Positions 41,378 through 50,351 of a stretch of 64,000 nucleotides of DNA are shown here, one piece after another. Within the stretch, counting starts at the first letter, position 1; every line of letters starts with the position of its first letter. The DNA comes from an uncultured Sphingomonadaceae bacterium (GTDB lineage Bacteria > Pseudomonadota > Alphaproteobacteria > Sphingomonadales > Sphingomonadaceae): positions 620,001-684,000 of the forward strand of contig CANLQG010000001.1 of assembly GCA_947493195.1 (NCBI GenBank), given 5' to 3'. The notes beneath the pieces are model-generated. The model was given only the letters and a program-made list of their open reading frames with translations, was not told where the DNA came from and ran no database searches. Position numbers and translations under genes: made by a program.

Positions 41378-41515
41378 TCAGGGGACGAGCCACCAGCGGA
41401 TAACCATGGCAACCGCGCCCAGCACGCTGATGCTGGCGAGCCAGATCGCCGCCAACCACGCCAGTCGTTTCCACAGCGGCGCCTTTGTCTCTCCGGGCCT
41501 AGTGGTATCCTTCAT
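41378..41515 (-). CDS. DUF2474-type small membrane subunit of bd oxidase
   Basis: The 45-residue product begins MKDTTRPGETKAPLWKRL and continues as a single membrane helix (AWLAAIWLASISVLG and onward) ending RWWLVP. Small proteins of this kind follow cydB in cyanide-insensitive oxidase operons and act as a third subunit, comparable to CydX. Its start overlaps the cydB 3' end by 17 bases, confirming the operon. Confidence 0.8.
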   Translation of the reverse strand: MKDTTRPGETKAPLWKRLAWLAAIWLASISVLGAVAMVIRWWLVP

Positions 41516-42500
41516 CGTCCACCTTCCCGCGGAACACCCAGTAGGCCCAGGCCGTGTAGCCGATGATCAGCGGCATGGTGATGGCAACGCCGATCAGCAT
41601 GAACACCTGGCTGCGTTCCGGCGCGGCGGCATCCCAGATGGTGACATCGGGCGGAACGACGTTTGGCCAGATCGTCACGCCCAGCCCCGCCATGCCGAGG
41701 AAGAACAGCAGCAGCGCCAGCCAGAACGGCTTGGAATTGCGCTCCTTCGTCACCGCCCGCAGCAGCGAGATTGCCACGATCGCGGTGAGGATCGGCACCG
41801 GCGCGGCAAAGTAGATTTCCGGCGCGGTCAGCCAGCGGGCAGCATATTCGGCGTTCAGCAGCACATTGTACACGCTCACCGCGCCCATCAGTGCCAGCGT
41901 GGCAATGCCGGCGCGCAGCGCAAGCTTGCGGGCATGGGCCTGTCCCTTGCCATCCAGCTTCCAGATCAGCCAGGTGGCGCCCAGCAGGGCGTACCCTGCC
42001 ACGGTGCCGAGCCCGGTGAGCAGGGTGTAGGGCGTCAGCCAGTCGAACCAGCTTCCGGCATAGGCGCGGCCCGACACTTCGATGCCTTGCAGCAAGGCGC
42101 CCAGCGTCATCCCCTGCGCCATCGCCGCTACGAACGATCCGCCGGTGAAGGCGAAGTCCCACAGGCGGCGGTGGCCAGGGTCACGCCAGCGGTATTCGAA
42201 GGCAACGCCGCGGAAGACGAGGCCCAGCAGCATGGCGATGATGAGCGGATAGGTAGCCGGCAGGATCACCGCATAGGCCAGCGGGAAAGCGGCGAACAGG
42301 CCGCCGCCGCCCAGCACCAGCCACGTCTCGTTACCGTCCCACACGGGCGCGATGGAGTTCATCGCCCGGTCCCGCTCCCGCCCCGGATCGAACGTCGGGA
42401 ACAGGATACCGATGCCCAGGTCGAACCCGTCCATCACCACGTAGGCGAATACGGCAAAAGCGATGATGAAAGCCCAGATCGTCGTCAGGTCGATGCTCAT
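41499..42500 (-). CDS. cydB: Cytochrome bd-type ubiquinol oxidase subunit II (CioB/CydB)
   Basis: The 333-residue membrane protein has the CydB pattern: an opening helix with AYVVMDGFDLGIGILFP, then NSIAPVWDGNETWLVLGGGGLFAAFPLAYA, FRGVAFEYR and a C-terminal TMPLIIGYTAWAYWVFRGKV. About eight or nine membrane helices. The ATG at 42500 overlaps the cydA stop in ATGA. It pairs with CydA and the DUF2474 subunit to reduce O2 with quinol electrons. Confidence 0.95.
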   Translation of the reverse strand: MSIDLTTIWAFIIAFAVFAYVVMDGFDLGIGILFPTFDPGRERDRAMNSIAPVWDGNETWLVLGGGGLFAAFPLAYAVILPATYPLIIAMLLGLVFRGVAFEYRWRDPGHRRLWDFAFTGGSFVAAMAQGMTLGALLQGIEVSGRAYAGSWFDWLTPYTLLTGLGTVAGYALLGATWLIWKLDGKGQAHARKLALRAGIATLALMGAVSVYNVLLNAEYAARWLTAPEIYFAAPVPILTAIVAISLLRAVTKERNSKPFWLALLLFFLGMAGLGVTIWPNVVPPDVTIWDAAAPERSQVFMLIGVAITMPLIIGYTAWAYWVFRGKVDDEGYH

Positions 42501-43957
42501 GGCGCTTCCTCCGGTTCGTGCTTGGTGCCCGACAGGTCGCGCGTGGTGGCATCGGTGGGGTCCTGCGTCAGCCCAGGGGTGATGCCGGCGGTGCGGATCG
42601 GCCCCTTGTCTCCGCGCTTTGCACCCAGTTCGCCGGTGTGCGGCGGCTTGTGCATCAGGTGGAGGATATACCACACGCCCGCGCCGAACACGGCGAAGTA
42701 GACGATCACGAAAGCCAGCAGCGATGTCGCTACGGCAGGTGCAGCCAGCGGACTGGCGGCGTCCGCTGTTCGCAGCAGGCCGTAGATCACGTAGGGCTGG
42801 CGCCCCACCTCGGTGGTGATCCAGCCGCACAGCACGGCGAGGAAACCCGATGGCCCCATCACCAGCGCGGCGCGGTGCAGCCAGGCCCAGTCGTACAGCT
42901 TGCCACGCCATCTTGCGAACAGGCTCCACACGCCCACGATCATCATGGCCATGCCGATGGCAATCATGATACGGAACGCCCAGAACACCATGAACACCGG
43001 CGGCTGTTCGTCATCGGGAATGGTGTCGAGGCCGGCCAGCGGCGCATCCAGATCGTGCTTCAGAATCAGGCTGGAAAGCTTGGGAATGCCCAGCGCGTAG
43101 TCCAGCCGCTGTTCCTTGTCGTTGGGAATGCCGAACAGGTAGAGCGGCGCGCCATCGGGATAGCTGTTGTAGTGCCCCTCCATCGCCATGACCTTCTGCG
43201 GCTGGTGCTCCATCGTGTTGAGACCGTGCATGTCGCCCGCCACGATCTGGATCGGCGCGACGATGGCGGCCATCCACATCGCCATGGAGAACATCTTGCG
43301 CGCGTGAAGCTGCGTCTTGTCCTTCAGCAGGTGCCAGGCACCCACGCCGCCGACCACGAAGGCCGTGGTGAGGTATGCCGCCAGCACGGTATGGACGAGG
43401 CGATAGGGAAAGCTGGGATTGAACACGATAGCCGCCCAGCTGTCACCCGGCATGAATTGGCCGTTCGCGCCCATCTCGAAACCCACCGGCGTCTGCATCC
43501 AGCTGTTCACCGAAAGGATCCAGAAAGCCGATATGAACGTGCCCACGGCTACCATCAGGGTAGCGGCGAAGTGCAGCTTCTTGCCCACCTTGTTCATGCC
43601 GAACAGCATTACGCCGAGGAAGCCCGCCTCCAGGAAGAAAGCCGTCAGCACTTCGTAGGCCATCAGCGGCCCGATCACCGGACCTGCCAGATCGGAAAAG
43701 ACCGACCAGTTGGTGCCGAACTGGTAGCTCATCACAATGCCGGAGACGACGCCCATGGCAAAGGCGATGGCGAAGATCTTGATCCAGTACTTGAACAGGT
43801 CGAGGTAGATCTGCTTGCCCGTCTTCAGCCACAAACCCTCCAGCACCGCCAGGTAACTGGCGAGACCGATGGAGAAGGCCGGGAAAAAGAAGTGGAAGCT
43901 CACCGTGAAGGCGAACTGGATACGGGCGAGTAAAAGGCCGTCTAAACCGTCGAACAT
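42497..43957 (-). CDS. cydA: Cytochrome bd-type ubiquinol oxidase subunit I (CioA/CydA, short Q-loop)
   Basis: The 486-residue subunit has haem-ligand regions: the first His in VSFHFFFPAFSIG, MSYQFGTNWSVFSD, FMVFWAFRIMIAIGM with conserved Met, and the C-terminal GWITTEVGRQPYVIYGLLRT. The segment between helices 6 and 7 is short, and the C-terminal tail is Thr/Glu-rich, as in CioA-type oxidases, which are generally resistant to cyanide and sulfide. It leads the three-gene operon and sits right after the sulfide-oxidation genes. A perfect 14-base palindrome lies 66 bases upstream. Confidence 0.93.
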   Translation of the reverse strand: MFDGLDGLLLARIQFAFTVSFHFFFPAFSIGLASYLAVLEGLWLKTGKQIYLDLFKYWIKIFAIAFAMGVVSGIVMSYQFGTNWSVFSDLAGPVIGPLMAYEVLTAFFLEAGFLGVMLFGMNKVGKKLHFAATLMVAVGTFISAFWILSVNSWMQTPVGFEMGANGQFMPGDSWAAIVFNPSFPYRLVHTVLAAYLTTAFVVGGVGAWHLLKDKTQLHARKMFSMAMWMAAIVAPIQIVAGDMHGLNTMEHQPQKVMAMEGHYNSYPDGAPLYLFGIPNDKEQRLDYALGIPKLSSLILKHDLDAPLAGLDTIPDDEQPPVFMVFWAFRIMIAIGMAMMIVGVWSLFARWRGKLYDWAWLHRAALVMGPSGFLAVLCGWITTEVGRQPYVIYGLLRTADAASPLAAPAVATSLLAFVIVYFAVFGAGVWYILHLMHKPPHTGELGAKRGDKGPIRTAGITPGLTQDPTDATTRDLSGTKHEPEEAP

Positions 43958-44022
43958 GGTTCTTCCTTAGCGCGTTGCCGCCGCCATAGACTGTTGCGGC
44001 AGCTGCAACGAATCGCGATTGC

Positions 44023-44036
44023 GCACCATATGGTGC
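44023..44036. promoter_or_regulatory. Perfect palindrome upstream of cydA (candidate operator)
   Basis: GCACCATATGGTGC is a perfect 14-base palindrome in the 91-base gap between cydA (start 43957) and sulP. A second inverted repeat, GTTGC...GCAAC, lies between it and the gene. The cognate regulator is unknown. Confidence 0.45.
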
Positions 44037-44048
44037 AGAAATAACAAC

Positions 44049-45803
44049 TCAGATCATACCCCTCGCCATGTCGGCAGGTTCGCCGGGGCCGTTGCCGTCG
44101 TCGCGCAGCGCTTCGGCAAAGGCGCGGGCCTGTGAGAGGTAGACCTTGCCGCTCAGCTCTTCGGGGAAAGCCGTGCGCGCCAGCCGGTCCATAACCGGGC
44201 CTTTCACTTCGGACAGGTGCAGCCTGATACCGGCATCATCCAGCCGGTGATTGATCGCCTCGAGGCTTTCGAGGCCCGACGCATCGATCTCGTTCACCGC
44301 GCTGCACATCAGGATGACGTGGCGCACCTTGGGCCGGTCGGCGACCTGTTCCAGCACGTATTCCTCCAGCCAGCGGGCGTTGAGGAAAGTCAGCGCCTCG
44401 TCGATGCGGATGGAGAGGACGTGGTCTGCGGTGAAAACCTTGTGCCGCTCCACATTGCGGAAATGCTCGGTCTCCGGAACGCGGCCCACGATGGCAGCGT
44501 GGGGTCGGCTGGCCCGCCAGAGGTAAAGCAGCAGGCCGACGGAAACGCCCGCGATCACACCCATCTCCACGCCCGCGACCAAGGTGATGGCGATGGTGGC
44601 GACATGGGCTGCGAAGTCCGCCTTTGAATAGGTCCAGAGCTGCTTCGGCATTTTCAGGTCCACCAGCGCCAGCACGGCGACGATGATGGTCGCCGCCAGC
44701 ACGGCGATCGGCAGGCTGAACAGCAGCGGGGTGAGGAACAGGCTGGCCAGCGCGATGCCAACTGCGGTGAAGGCGCCTGCAGCGGGCGTCTGCGCGCCTG
44801 CATCGAAGTTCACCACGGAGCGGGCAAAACCGCCCGTCACCGGATAGCCGCCGGAAAAGGCGCTGGCGATGTTGGATGCGCCAAGGCCGATCAATTCCTG
44901 GTCGGGCGAAATGCGCTGGCGACGCTTGGCAGCCAGCGTCTGCGCCACGCTGACGCTCTCGACAAAGCCGATGATCGAAATGAGCAGCGCGGGCACGATC
45001 AGTTGCCGGATCAGCGAAACATCGGTGCTGGGCATGGCGAAAGGCGGCAGTCCGGAGGGGATTTCGCCGGTGATGTTCACGCCCTTGCCCGCAAGGCCGA
45101 AGGCGATCACGGCCACGATGCTGACGGCCACGGCCAGCACCGGCCCGGCCTTGGCGGTGATATCCGCGGCCTTGGGGTCGAGGCCCATGCCGATCAGCAT
45201 GGGTTTCAGCCCCTTGCGCACCCAGAACAGGAACGCGACCGAAGGCACCCCGACGGCCAGCGTCCACGGGTTCACGTTGCCGATGTTGGCGATAAGCGAG
45301 CCGAGCATGTCGGGCCAGGTATCGCCGCCACCTTGAATGCCCAGCACATGGCGCAATTGGCTGGTCGCGATCAGCACGCCGCTGGCGGTGATGAAGCCGC
45401 TGATGACGGGATGCGACAGCAGGTTCGCAAGGAAGCCCATGCGCAGCACCCCCAGCACGAACAGCATCACGCCCGAAAGCGCAGCCAGCGTGATCGCTGC
45501 TTCCAGATATTGCGCCGTACCCTGCGCCGCCACCGCGCCCACCGCGCTCGCCGTCATCAGGCTGACGACCGCCACCGGCCCCACCGCCAGCGTGCGGCTG
45601 GTGCCGAACACGGCATAGGCGACCAGCGGCAGGATCGAGGCGTAGAGACCCACCACCGGGGGCAGGCCCGCCAGCAGCGCGTAGGCAAGGCTTTGCGGGA
45701 TCAGCATGATGGTGACGATTACCGCCGCCACCATGTCGTTGCTCAGCGCCTCGCCATTATAGGTCCGGCCCCAGTCGAGGATGGGGAAATAGCGTTTGAG
45801 CAT
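44049..45803 (-). CDS. SulP family anion permease with STAS domain
   Basis: The 584-residue protein has the SLC26/SulP membrane core (about residues 20-430, with IMLIPQSLAYALLAGLPP and GLGASNIASAFSGGYPVTGGFARS) and a C-terminal STAS domain (about 450-560, with SAVNEIDASGLESLEAI). These carry sulfate, bicarbonate or other anions. It lies nine bases after the SQR gene as the last gene of the sulfur operon, so export or import of sulfate/sulfite made by sulfide oxidation is a fair inference. Confidence 0.9.
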   Translation of the reverse strand: MLKRYFPILDWGRTYNGEALSNDMVAAVIVTIMLIPQSLAYALLAGLPPVVGLYASILPLVAYAVFGTSRTLAVGPVAVVSLMTASAVGAVAAQGTAQYLEAAITLAALSGVMLFVLGVLRMGFLANLLSHPVISGFITASGVLIATSQLRHVLGIQGGGDTWPDMLGSLIANIGNVNPWTLAVGVPSVAFLFWVRKGLKPMLIGMGLDPKAADITAKAGPVLAVAVSIVAVIAFGLAGKGVNITGEIPSGLPPFAMPSTDVSLIRQLIVPALLISIIGFVESVSVAQTLAAKRRQRISPDQELIGLGASNIASAFSGGYPVTGGFARSVVNFDAGAQTPAAGAFTAVGIALASLFLTPLLFSLPIAVLAATIIVAVLALVDLKMPKQLWTYSKADFAAHVATIAITLVAGVEMGVIAGVSVGLLLYLWRASRPHAAIVGRVPETEHFRNVERHKVFTADHVLSIRIDEALTFLNARWLEEYVLEQVADRPKVRHVILMCSAVNEIDASGLESLEAINHRLDDAGIRLHLSEVKGPVMDRLARTAFPEELSGKVYLSQARAFAEALRDDGNGPGEPADMARGMI

Positions 45804-45812
45804 CGCCGCGCG

Positions 45813-47039
45813 TCAGGCCCCGCCGATGGGCCTGGCCATCCATTCGCGCCCCTTGAGCATGGCATGCCAGTAGATCTCGGGAAGCACGTCGACTTTCAGC
45901 TTCCACGCTGCGCGGGAGGGTCTTGTCCCGTCGATGATCCACCTGGGAAATGTGGGCTGCAAAACGCCGCCATAGCCGAATTCGGCGAGCACGATCTTGC
46001 CGCGCTCCACGGTCAGCGGGCAACTGCCGTACCCGTCGTATTCCCCTTTCAGCGGCTTGCCTTCCAGCTGCGCCAGCGCGTTTACCGCAGCGACGGGTGC
46101 CTGCTTGCGCGCGGCGGCCATCGTCTTGGCGTTGGGCGTGCTACCGCAATCGCCCAGCGCAAAGACATCGGGGAAGCGCACGTGTTGCAGCGTGGACTGG
46201 TCCACCTCCGCGTAGCCAGCTTCGTTCGCCAGCACACTGGCGGCGACAACCGGGTTGCCCTGCTGTGGCGGACAGACATGCAGCATGTCGAAGCTACGCT
46301 CCACCTCGCCATTTTCGGTGGCGAACCATGCTTTCCTTGCGGGGCCATCGACACGGATGAGCGTGGAGCCGAAGTTCAGATCGATCCCGTACCGCTCCAC
46401 ATAATCCATCAGCGCGGGCACGTAATCCGGCACGCCGAACAGCACGCCGCCGTTGTTGTGGAACTCTACCTCCATGTTGCCAAGGACGCCGCGCTTTTCC
46501 CACTCGGAGCAGGAGAGATACATCGCCTTCTGCGGCGCACCGGCGCACTTGATCGGCATGGCCGGCTGGGTGAACAGCGCGCGGCCTGACTTCGTCTCCC
46601 GCACCAGTTGCCAGGTGTAGGGCGCAAGGTCGTATCGGTAGTTGGACGTGACGCCGTTCTTGCCCAGCGTCTCCTCCAGCCCTTCGATCTCTTCCCATGC
46701 CAGGCGATTGCCCATCGCCACCACCAGCACATCGTAAGTAACGCGGCCGCCGTCCGAATATTCGATCGCCTTGTTATCCGGATCAAAGCCCGTGACTTCG
46801 GCTTTCAGCCAGGTGACCTCCCTGGGCATCACCGATGCCTCGGGCCGTACCGTCTTGTCCTTTTCGAAGACGCCGCCGCCCACCATGGTCCAGCCGGGCT
46901 GGTAATAATGCTCGGCGCTCGGCTCGATCACCGCGATGTCGAGGTCCGGGTGCCGGTTCAGCATGGATGCGGCAGTGGCGATACCGGCCGATCCGCCGCC
47001 AGCAATCACGACGGTATGGTGGCTCTGATGGGAAGTCAT
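45813..47039 (-). CDS. sqr: Sulfide:quinone oxidoreductase-like flavoprotein
   Basis: The 408-residue protein opens with the FAD motif VVIAGGGSAGIATAASM, then QPGWTMVGGGV. One Cys lies in MPIKCAGAPQKAMYLS, a second in YGSCPLTVERG, positions used for sulfide oxidation, and FALGDCGSTPNAKT is the second FAD-binding segment. It resembles type II SQR (mitochondrial/bacterial detoxification type). It oxidises sulfide to a persulfide and passes electrons to ubiquinone; the bd oxidase genes beyond sulP offer a matching quinol exit. Confidence 0.9.
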   Translation of the reverse strand: MTSHQSHHTVVIAGGGSAGIATAASMLNRHPDLDIAVIEPSAEHYYQPGWTMVGGGVFEKDKTVRPEASVMPREVTWLKAEVTGFDPDNKAIEYSDGGRVTYDVLVVAMGNRLAWEEIEGLEETLGKNGVTSNYRYDLAPYTWQLVRETKSGRALFTQPAMPIKCAGAPQKAMYLSCSEWEKRGVLGNMEVEFHNNGGVLFGVPDYVPALMDYVERYGIDLNFGSTLIRVDGPARKAWFATENGEVERSFDMLHVCPPQQGNPVVAASVLANEAGYAEVDQSTLQHVRFPDVFALGDCGSTPNAKTMAAARKQAPVAAVNALAQLEGKPLKGEYDGYGSCPLTVERGKIVLAEFGYGGVLQPTFPRWIIDGTRPSRAAWKLKVDVLPEIYWHAMLKGREWMARPIGGA

Positions 47040-47052
47040 GATGTCCTCCGGA

Positions 47053-47382
47053 TCAATCGCTTACGGCCCGGTGCAGCATCGTGCAGCGGTTGCCGGTGCG
47101 GCAATAGGCGAGCACCGGTGCAGGCAGCTCGGCCAGCGCGCGGGCGAACTCGTCCTTCTGCATCTCAACCGGGCGCGTGGCATCCACAGGGATATGGCGC
47201 ACTGCCATGCCCTGCGCCTCGGCAGCGGCGGCGATATCGGCGAAGTCCGGCTGGCCGGGCTCCTCGTCATCGGGCCGGTTGCAGATGATCGCCTTGAACC
47301 CCGCCCTGGCCAATTGCTCCACCTCTTCGGGCTGCACCTGTCCGGCGACGGAGAGGGTGTCTGTCAGTTTCTTCGGTTCCAT
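47053..47382 (-). CDS. TIGR01244-type (DUF442/beta-lactamase hydrolase-like) sulfur transferase/phosphatase
   Basis: The 109-residue domain has the DSP-like fold opening SVAGQVQPEEVEQLARAGFKAIICNRPDDEE and the P-loop-like motif YCRTGNRC, matching CxTGxRC of this family. Such domains often accompany persulfide dioxygenase and SQR and are thought to act as thiosulfate/persulfide transferases. The start at 47382 shares one base with the pmpB stop. Preceding frame extension would be antisense noise. Confidence 0.82.
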   Translation of the reverse strand: MEPKKLTDTLSVAGQVQPEEVEQLARAGFKAIICNRPDDEEPGQPDFADIAAAAEAQGMAVRHIPVDATRPVEMQKDEFARALAELPAPVLAYCRTGNRCTMLHRAVSD

Positions 47383-47795
47383 CAGTTCTTTCCTTCGACA
47401 AGTCGCAGCAGCGCCATGCCCGCAAGCATGGAAACCACGAATATGGCCGCACCCGCAGGTTCGATCACCAGCGCGGCAATGCCCGGACCGGGGCACAGGC
47501 CCGCGATGCCCCAGCCTACGCCGAACAGCACCGCGCCGCCGATCAGGCCGGGCGTCAGTTCGTTCCTGGTGGGGACGTGGAACTTGTCCTCGAACACAGG
47601 GCGCGCCATGCCCGGCACCACGCGCCAGGCGATTGCCATCACCACCAGCGCGCCACCCATGACAAAGGCGAGCGTAGGGTCCCAGTCACCGAACAGGTCC
47701 AGGAAACCGCGCACGCGGACAGGATCGGTCATGCCGCCGACGGTCAGGCCAGCGCCGAAAAGCACGCCGGAAATCAGGGAGAAGAGCGTCTTCAT
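47382..47795 (-). CDS. YeeE/YedE family (DUF6691) transporter subunit PmpB-like
   Basis: The 137-residue membrane protein has [28 protein letters not shown] at the N-terminus (Pro-Val loop) and [19 protein letters not shown] later, where the Gly-Leu-Cys-Pro-Gly-Pro motif is typical of the smaller half of split YeeE transporters. With PmpA it should move a sulfur compound such as thiosulfate or persulfide through the inner membrane. Overlaps pmpA by four bases. Confidence 0.85.
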   Translation of the reverse strand: MKTLFSLISGVLFGAGLTVGGMTDPVRVRGFLDLFGDWDPTLAFVMGGALVVMAIAWRVVPGMARPVFEDKFHVPTRNELTPGLIGGAVLFGVGWGIAGLCPGPGIAALVIEPAGAAIFVVSMLAGMALLRLVEGKN

Positions 47796-48241
47796 CGCAA
47801 CACCTCCCAGCCCAGGGCATTCATCGCGGCAACGGTCGCGATCCCGGCGGCCATGAAGGTGATGGTGGCAACGATGGAGCGGCCCGACAGGCGGCTGATG
47901 CCGCATACGCCGTGACCGCTGGTGCAGCCACTGCCCAGCCGCGTGCCGAAGCCGACCAGCAGCCCCGCTGCGATCAGCGGCACGGGTCCGGCAAAGCCCG
48001 GCTCCAACCCGCCCTTCGCCAGCATCACCGCCAGCGCGCCCAGCGGCAGACCGATCACGAAAGCCCACGCGCCGATACGGTCCATGCCGCTGCCGCCCAG
48101 ACCCGCCGCTTTCGCCGCGATGCCGGATACGCCCGCGATGCGGCCCAGCGCCAGCAGCATGATCGCCGCCGCCACGCCGATCAGCGCGCCGCCGATCAGC
48201 CCATCGACGGGCGCGGCATCGGGAAAGCCGGGGATTGTCAT
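47792..48241 (-). CDS. YeeE/YedE family transporter subunit PmpA-like
   Basis: The 149-residue membrane protein has about four helices and the signature [21 protein letters not shown], whose two Cys line the sulfur-transport path in YeeE-type channels. ATGA overlaps on both sides (with the MBL gene at 48238 and pmpB at 47795) place it firmly in the sulfur operon. The exact sulfur substrate is not known from sequence. Confidence 0.85.
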   Translation of the reverse strand: MTIPGFPDAAPVDGLIGGALIGVAAAIMLLALGRIAGVSGIAAKAAGLGGSGMDRIGAWAFVIGLPLGALAVMLAKGGLEPGFAGPVPLIAAGLLVGFGTRLGSGCTSGHGVCGISRLSGRSIVATITFMAAGIATVAAMNALGWEVLR

Positions 48242-49167
48242 ACCGCGTTCACCGGTATCTTGATGTAGGAGACGCCGTTATCCTCGGGCTCCGGCAGGCG
48301 GCCGCCGCGGATGTTCACCTGCACGGACGGCATAATGAGCGTGGGCATGTCCAGCGTCCTGTCGCGGCTGGTGCGCATTTCCACGAATTCCTCTTCGGTC
48401 ACGCCATCCTTCACGTGGACGTTCTCCTCGCGCTGTTGCTTCACAGTGGTTTCCCAGGCGTACTCGTCACGCCCCGGCGCCTTGTAGTCGTGGCACAGGA
48501 ACAGCCGCGTGTCGTCCGGCAGCGAAAGCAGGCGGCGGATGGACTGGAAAAGCTGACGCGCATCGCCGCCGGGGAAATCGGCGCGCGCGGTGCCGAAATC
48601 GGGCATGAAGATCGTGTCGCCCACGAAAGCTGCATCGCCGATGATGAAGGCCATGTCGGCAGGCGTGTGGCCGGGCACATGGAGGGCGATCCCCTCCAGT
48701 TCGCCCAGTGCGAATTCCTCGCCATCGGTGAAGAGGTGATCGAACTGCGAACCGTCCCGCTCGAAATCGGTGCCGGCGTTGAACAGCTTGCCGAACACGT
48801 CCTGCACGCGGATGATATCCTTGCCGATCGACAGCCTGCCGCCCAGCTTTTCCTGTAGATAGGGGGCGGCAGAGATATGGTCCGCGTGGGCGTGGGTTTC
48901 GATCAGCCACGTCACTTTCAAATTATTGGTTTCAACATATTCGATAATCGGGTCCGCCGACCCGAACGAGGTGCGGCCCGAATTGGGCGCGTAGTCGAGG
49001 ACAGAATCGATGATCGCCGCCTCGCCGGTAGCGGGATCGTGTACGACGTAACTGATCGTGTTCGTCGCCTCGTCGAAGAAGCCGGCGATGGTCGGACGCC
49101 TGGCCATATCGGCCCGCGCACGCTCGATCTGCGCCGCTGCCCGGGTAAGGGCTTCATCGTTCTGCAT
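48238..49167 (-). CDS. MBL-fold hydrolase, persulfide dioxygenase-like (Blh type)
   Basis: The 309-residue metallo-beta-lactamase fold protein has THAHADH near residue 90, the downstream His in [12 protein letters not shown], the bridging Asp in [12 protein letters not shown] and FLCHDY. This pattern fits ETHE1/Blh enzymes that oxidise glutathione persulfide to sulfite with one Fe(II). It leads the minus-strand operon (MBL-pmpA-pmpB-TIGR01244-sqr-sulP), and is divergent from the peroxiredoxin gene with 77 bases between. Confidence 0.88.
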   Translation of the reverse strand: MQNDEALTRAAAQIERARADMARRPTIAGFFDEATNTISYVVHDPATGEAAIIDSVLDYAPNSGRTSFGSADPIIEYVETNNLKVTWLIETHAHADHISAAPYLQEKLGGRLSIGKDIIRVQDVFGKLFNAGTDFERDGSQFDHLFTDGEEFALGELEGIALHVPGHTPADMAFIIGDAAFVGDTIFMPDFGTARADFPGGDARQLFQSIRRLLSLPDDTRLFLCHDYKAPGRDEYAWETTVKQQREENVHVKDGVTEEEFVEMRTSRDRTLDMPTLIMPSVQVNIRGGRLPEPEDNGVSYIKIPVNAV

Positions 49168-49207
49168 GAGGCAGTTCCTTTATTCGATTTCGTAAAATGA
49201 TAATATG

Positions 49208-49221
49208 TATTGCATGTAATA
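49208..49221. promoter_or_regulatory. Candidate ArsR-type operator between the sulfur operon and prx-arsR
   Basis: TATTGCATGTAATA is palindromic in 12 of 14 positions and sits in the A+T-rich 77-base divergent promoter region. Position suggests control of both operons by the linked ArsR-family protein. Confidence 0.45.
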
Positions 49222-49244
49222 ACGTCAAGGAGTAGGTCACTTGC

Positions 49245-49883
49245 ATGGATTCTGAAATTGACCTTCCGAAGAGCCGCCCACCACGCATTGGCGACACGGC
49301 GCCCACCTTTTCAGCACGCGCCACCACCGGCCATGTGGACCTCACCGATTTTCGCGGAAAATGGCTGGTCCTCTTCTCGCATCCGGCGGACTTTACGCCG
49401 GTCTGCACGTCGGAGTTCGTCGCGCTGGCGCGCAAGGCAGATGATTTCGCCAGGCGCGACTGCGCACTGATGGCGCTGTCCATCGACACGCTGTTCTCGC
49501 ACTTCGCCTGGCTGCGCCTGATCCGGGACCGTTTCGGCGTGGAAGTGCGCTTCCCCGTGATAGAGGACCCGACGATGGTGATCGCCAGGGCCTATGGCAT
49601 GGCCAGTCCCGGCGACCCCGACGCATGGGGAGTGCGCAACACCTATTTTATCGATCCGGACGGGGTGATCCGGGCGATCACCTGCTATCCGCCCAACGTG
49701 GGTCGATCGATCCCGGAAATGCTTCGCCTGCTCGATGCATTGCAGGCTGCGGACAGGAATGGTGCCCTCACCCCGGCCGACTGGAAAAAGGGCGATGCGC
49801 TGCTCAGCCCGCCCGGCGAAGCGCTGGATGCTGTCTTCGCTGCCGAGAATCCCGGCGACTGGTTCTGGCAGGAGCGCAAGTGA
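49245..49883 (+). CDS. 1-Cys (Prx6-type) peroxiredoxin
   Basis: The 212-residue protein has the peroxidatic motif HPADFTPVCTSEF with Cys near residue 48, then the Prx6-type extended C-terminal domain (from WGVRNTYFIDPDGVIRAITCYPPNVGRS onward). It would reduce peroxides or persulfides in the cytoplasm. Divergent from the sulfur operon and coupled to the arsR gene (stop and start share one base), so it is probably part of the same response. Confidence 0.9.
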   Translation: MDSEIDLPKSRPPRIGDTAPTFSARATTGHVDLTDFRGKWLVLFSHPADFTPVCTSEFVALARKADDFARRDCALMALSIDTLFSHFAWLRLIRDRFGVEVRFPVIEDPTMVIARAYGMASPGDPDAWGVRNTYFIDPDGVIRAITCYPPNVGRSIPEMLRLLDALQAADRNGALTPADWKKGDALLSPPGEALDAVFAAENPGDWFWQERK

Positions 49884-50230
49884 TGGACGACGAACCACTG
49901 CTTGGTACGCTGAAGGCCATCGCCCACCCCTCGCGCCTGAAAATCCTCCAGGCCCTCGCCAGCGGCGAAACCAACGTAGGCGAGATAGAGGAGGTGACGC
50001 AGATCGGGCAGCCCACGCTGTCCCAGCAGCTAGCGATCCTGCGCAAGGCCGGACTGGTGGAGACCCGGCGACAGGCGAAACTGGTCTACTATTCGCTCCA
50101 CGCCGAGGCGATCGGCGAAGTCGCCCGCGCAATCGCCGCATTTGCCCCTGCCAGCGCCCTGCCCGATACCGAACCCGGTGCGCGAAGGCCCGCTGCGGGC
50201 GTTGCCAATTTCGCCCGCCTCCACATCTGA
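49883..50230 (+). CDS. ArsR-family regulator (BigR/SqrR-like) without cysteines
   Basis: The 115-residue protein is a winged-helix ArsR repressor: [21 protein letters not shown], then the [36 protein letters not shown]. BigR/SqrR/YgaV homologues beside sqr and persulfide dioxygenase genes sense persulfide with two cysteines; this protein has no Cys at all, so it must sense differently or rely on another signal. The C-terminal 25 residues are Ala/Arg/Pro-rich and probably flexible. Control of both divergent operons is inferred from position. Confidence 0.82.
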   Translation: MDDEPLLGTLKAIAHPSRLKILQALASGETNVGEIEEVTQIGQPTLSQQLAILRKAGLVETRRQAKLVYYSLHAEAIGEVARAIAAFAPASALPDTEPGARRPAAGVANFARLHI

Positions 50231-50265
50231 TCGCCCCCATTATCGCCCCCATTATCGCCCTCGTG
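50230..50265 (+). repeat. Three 12-bp tandem repeats upstream of bioB
   Basis: ATCGCCCCCATT occurs twice (50230-50241, 50242-50253) followed by a diverged third copy ATCGCCCTCGTG (50254-50265). It starts at the last base of the arsR stop codon, in the 121-base gap before bioB. No function is evident. Confidence 0.65.
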
Positions 50266-50351
50266 ATTGCGGGAGCGCTTCACGCGGGCGTCCTTTTTTG
50301 CCAAGGGGTGGCGCAACGCGCTTCCCGCGCAGAACAGGACGAAAGACACCC

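Noticed and set aside
50266..50310. Possible terminator after arsR (hairpin followed by T6)
   Set aside because: The stem needs several mismatches, so the evidence is too weak to list.
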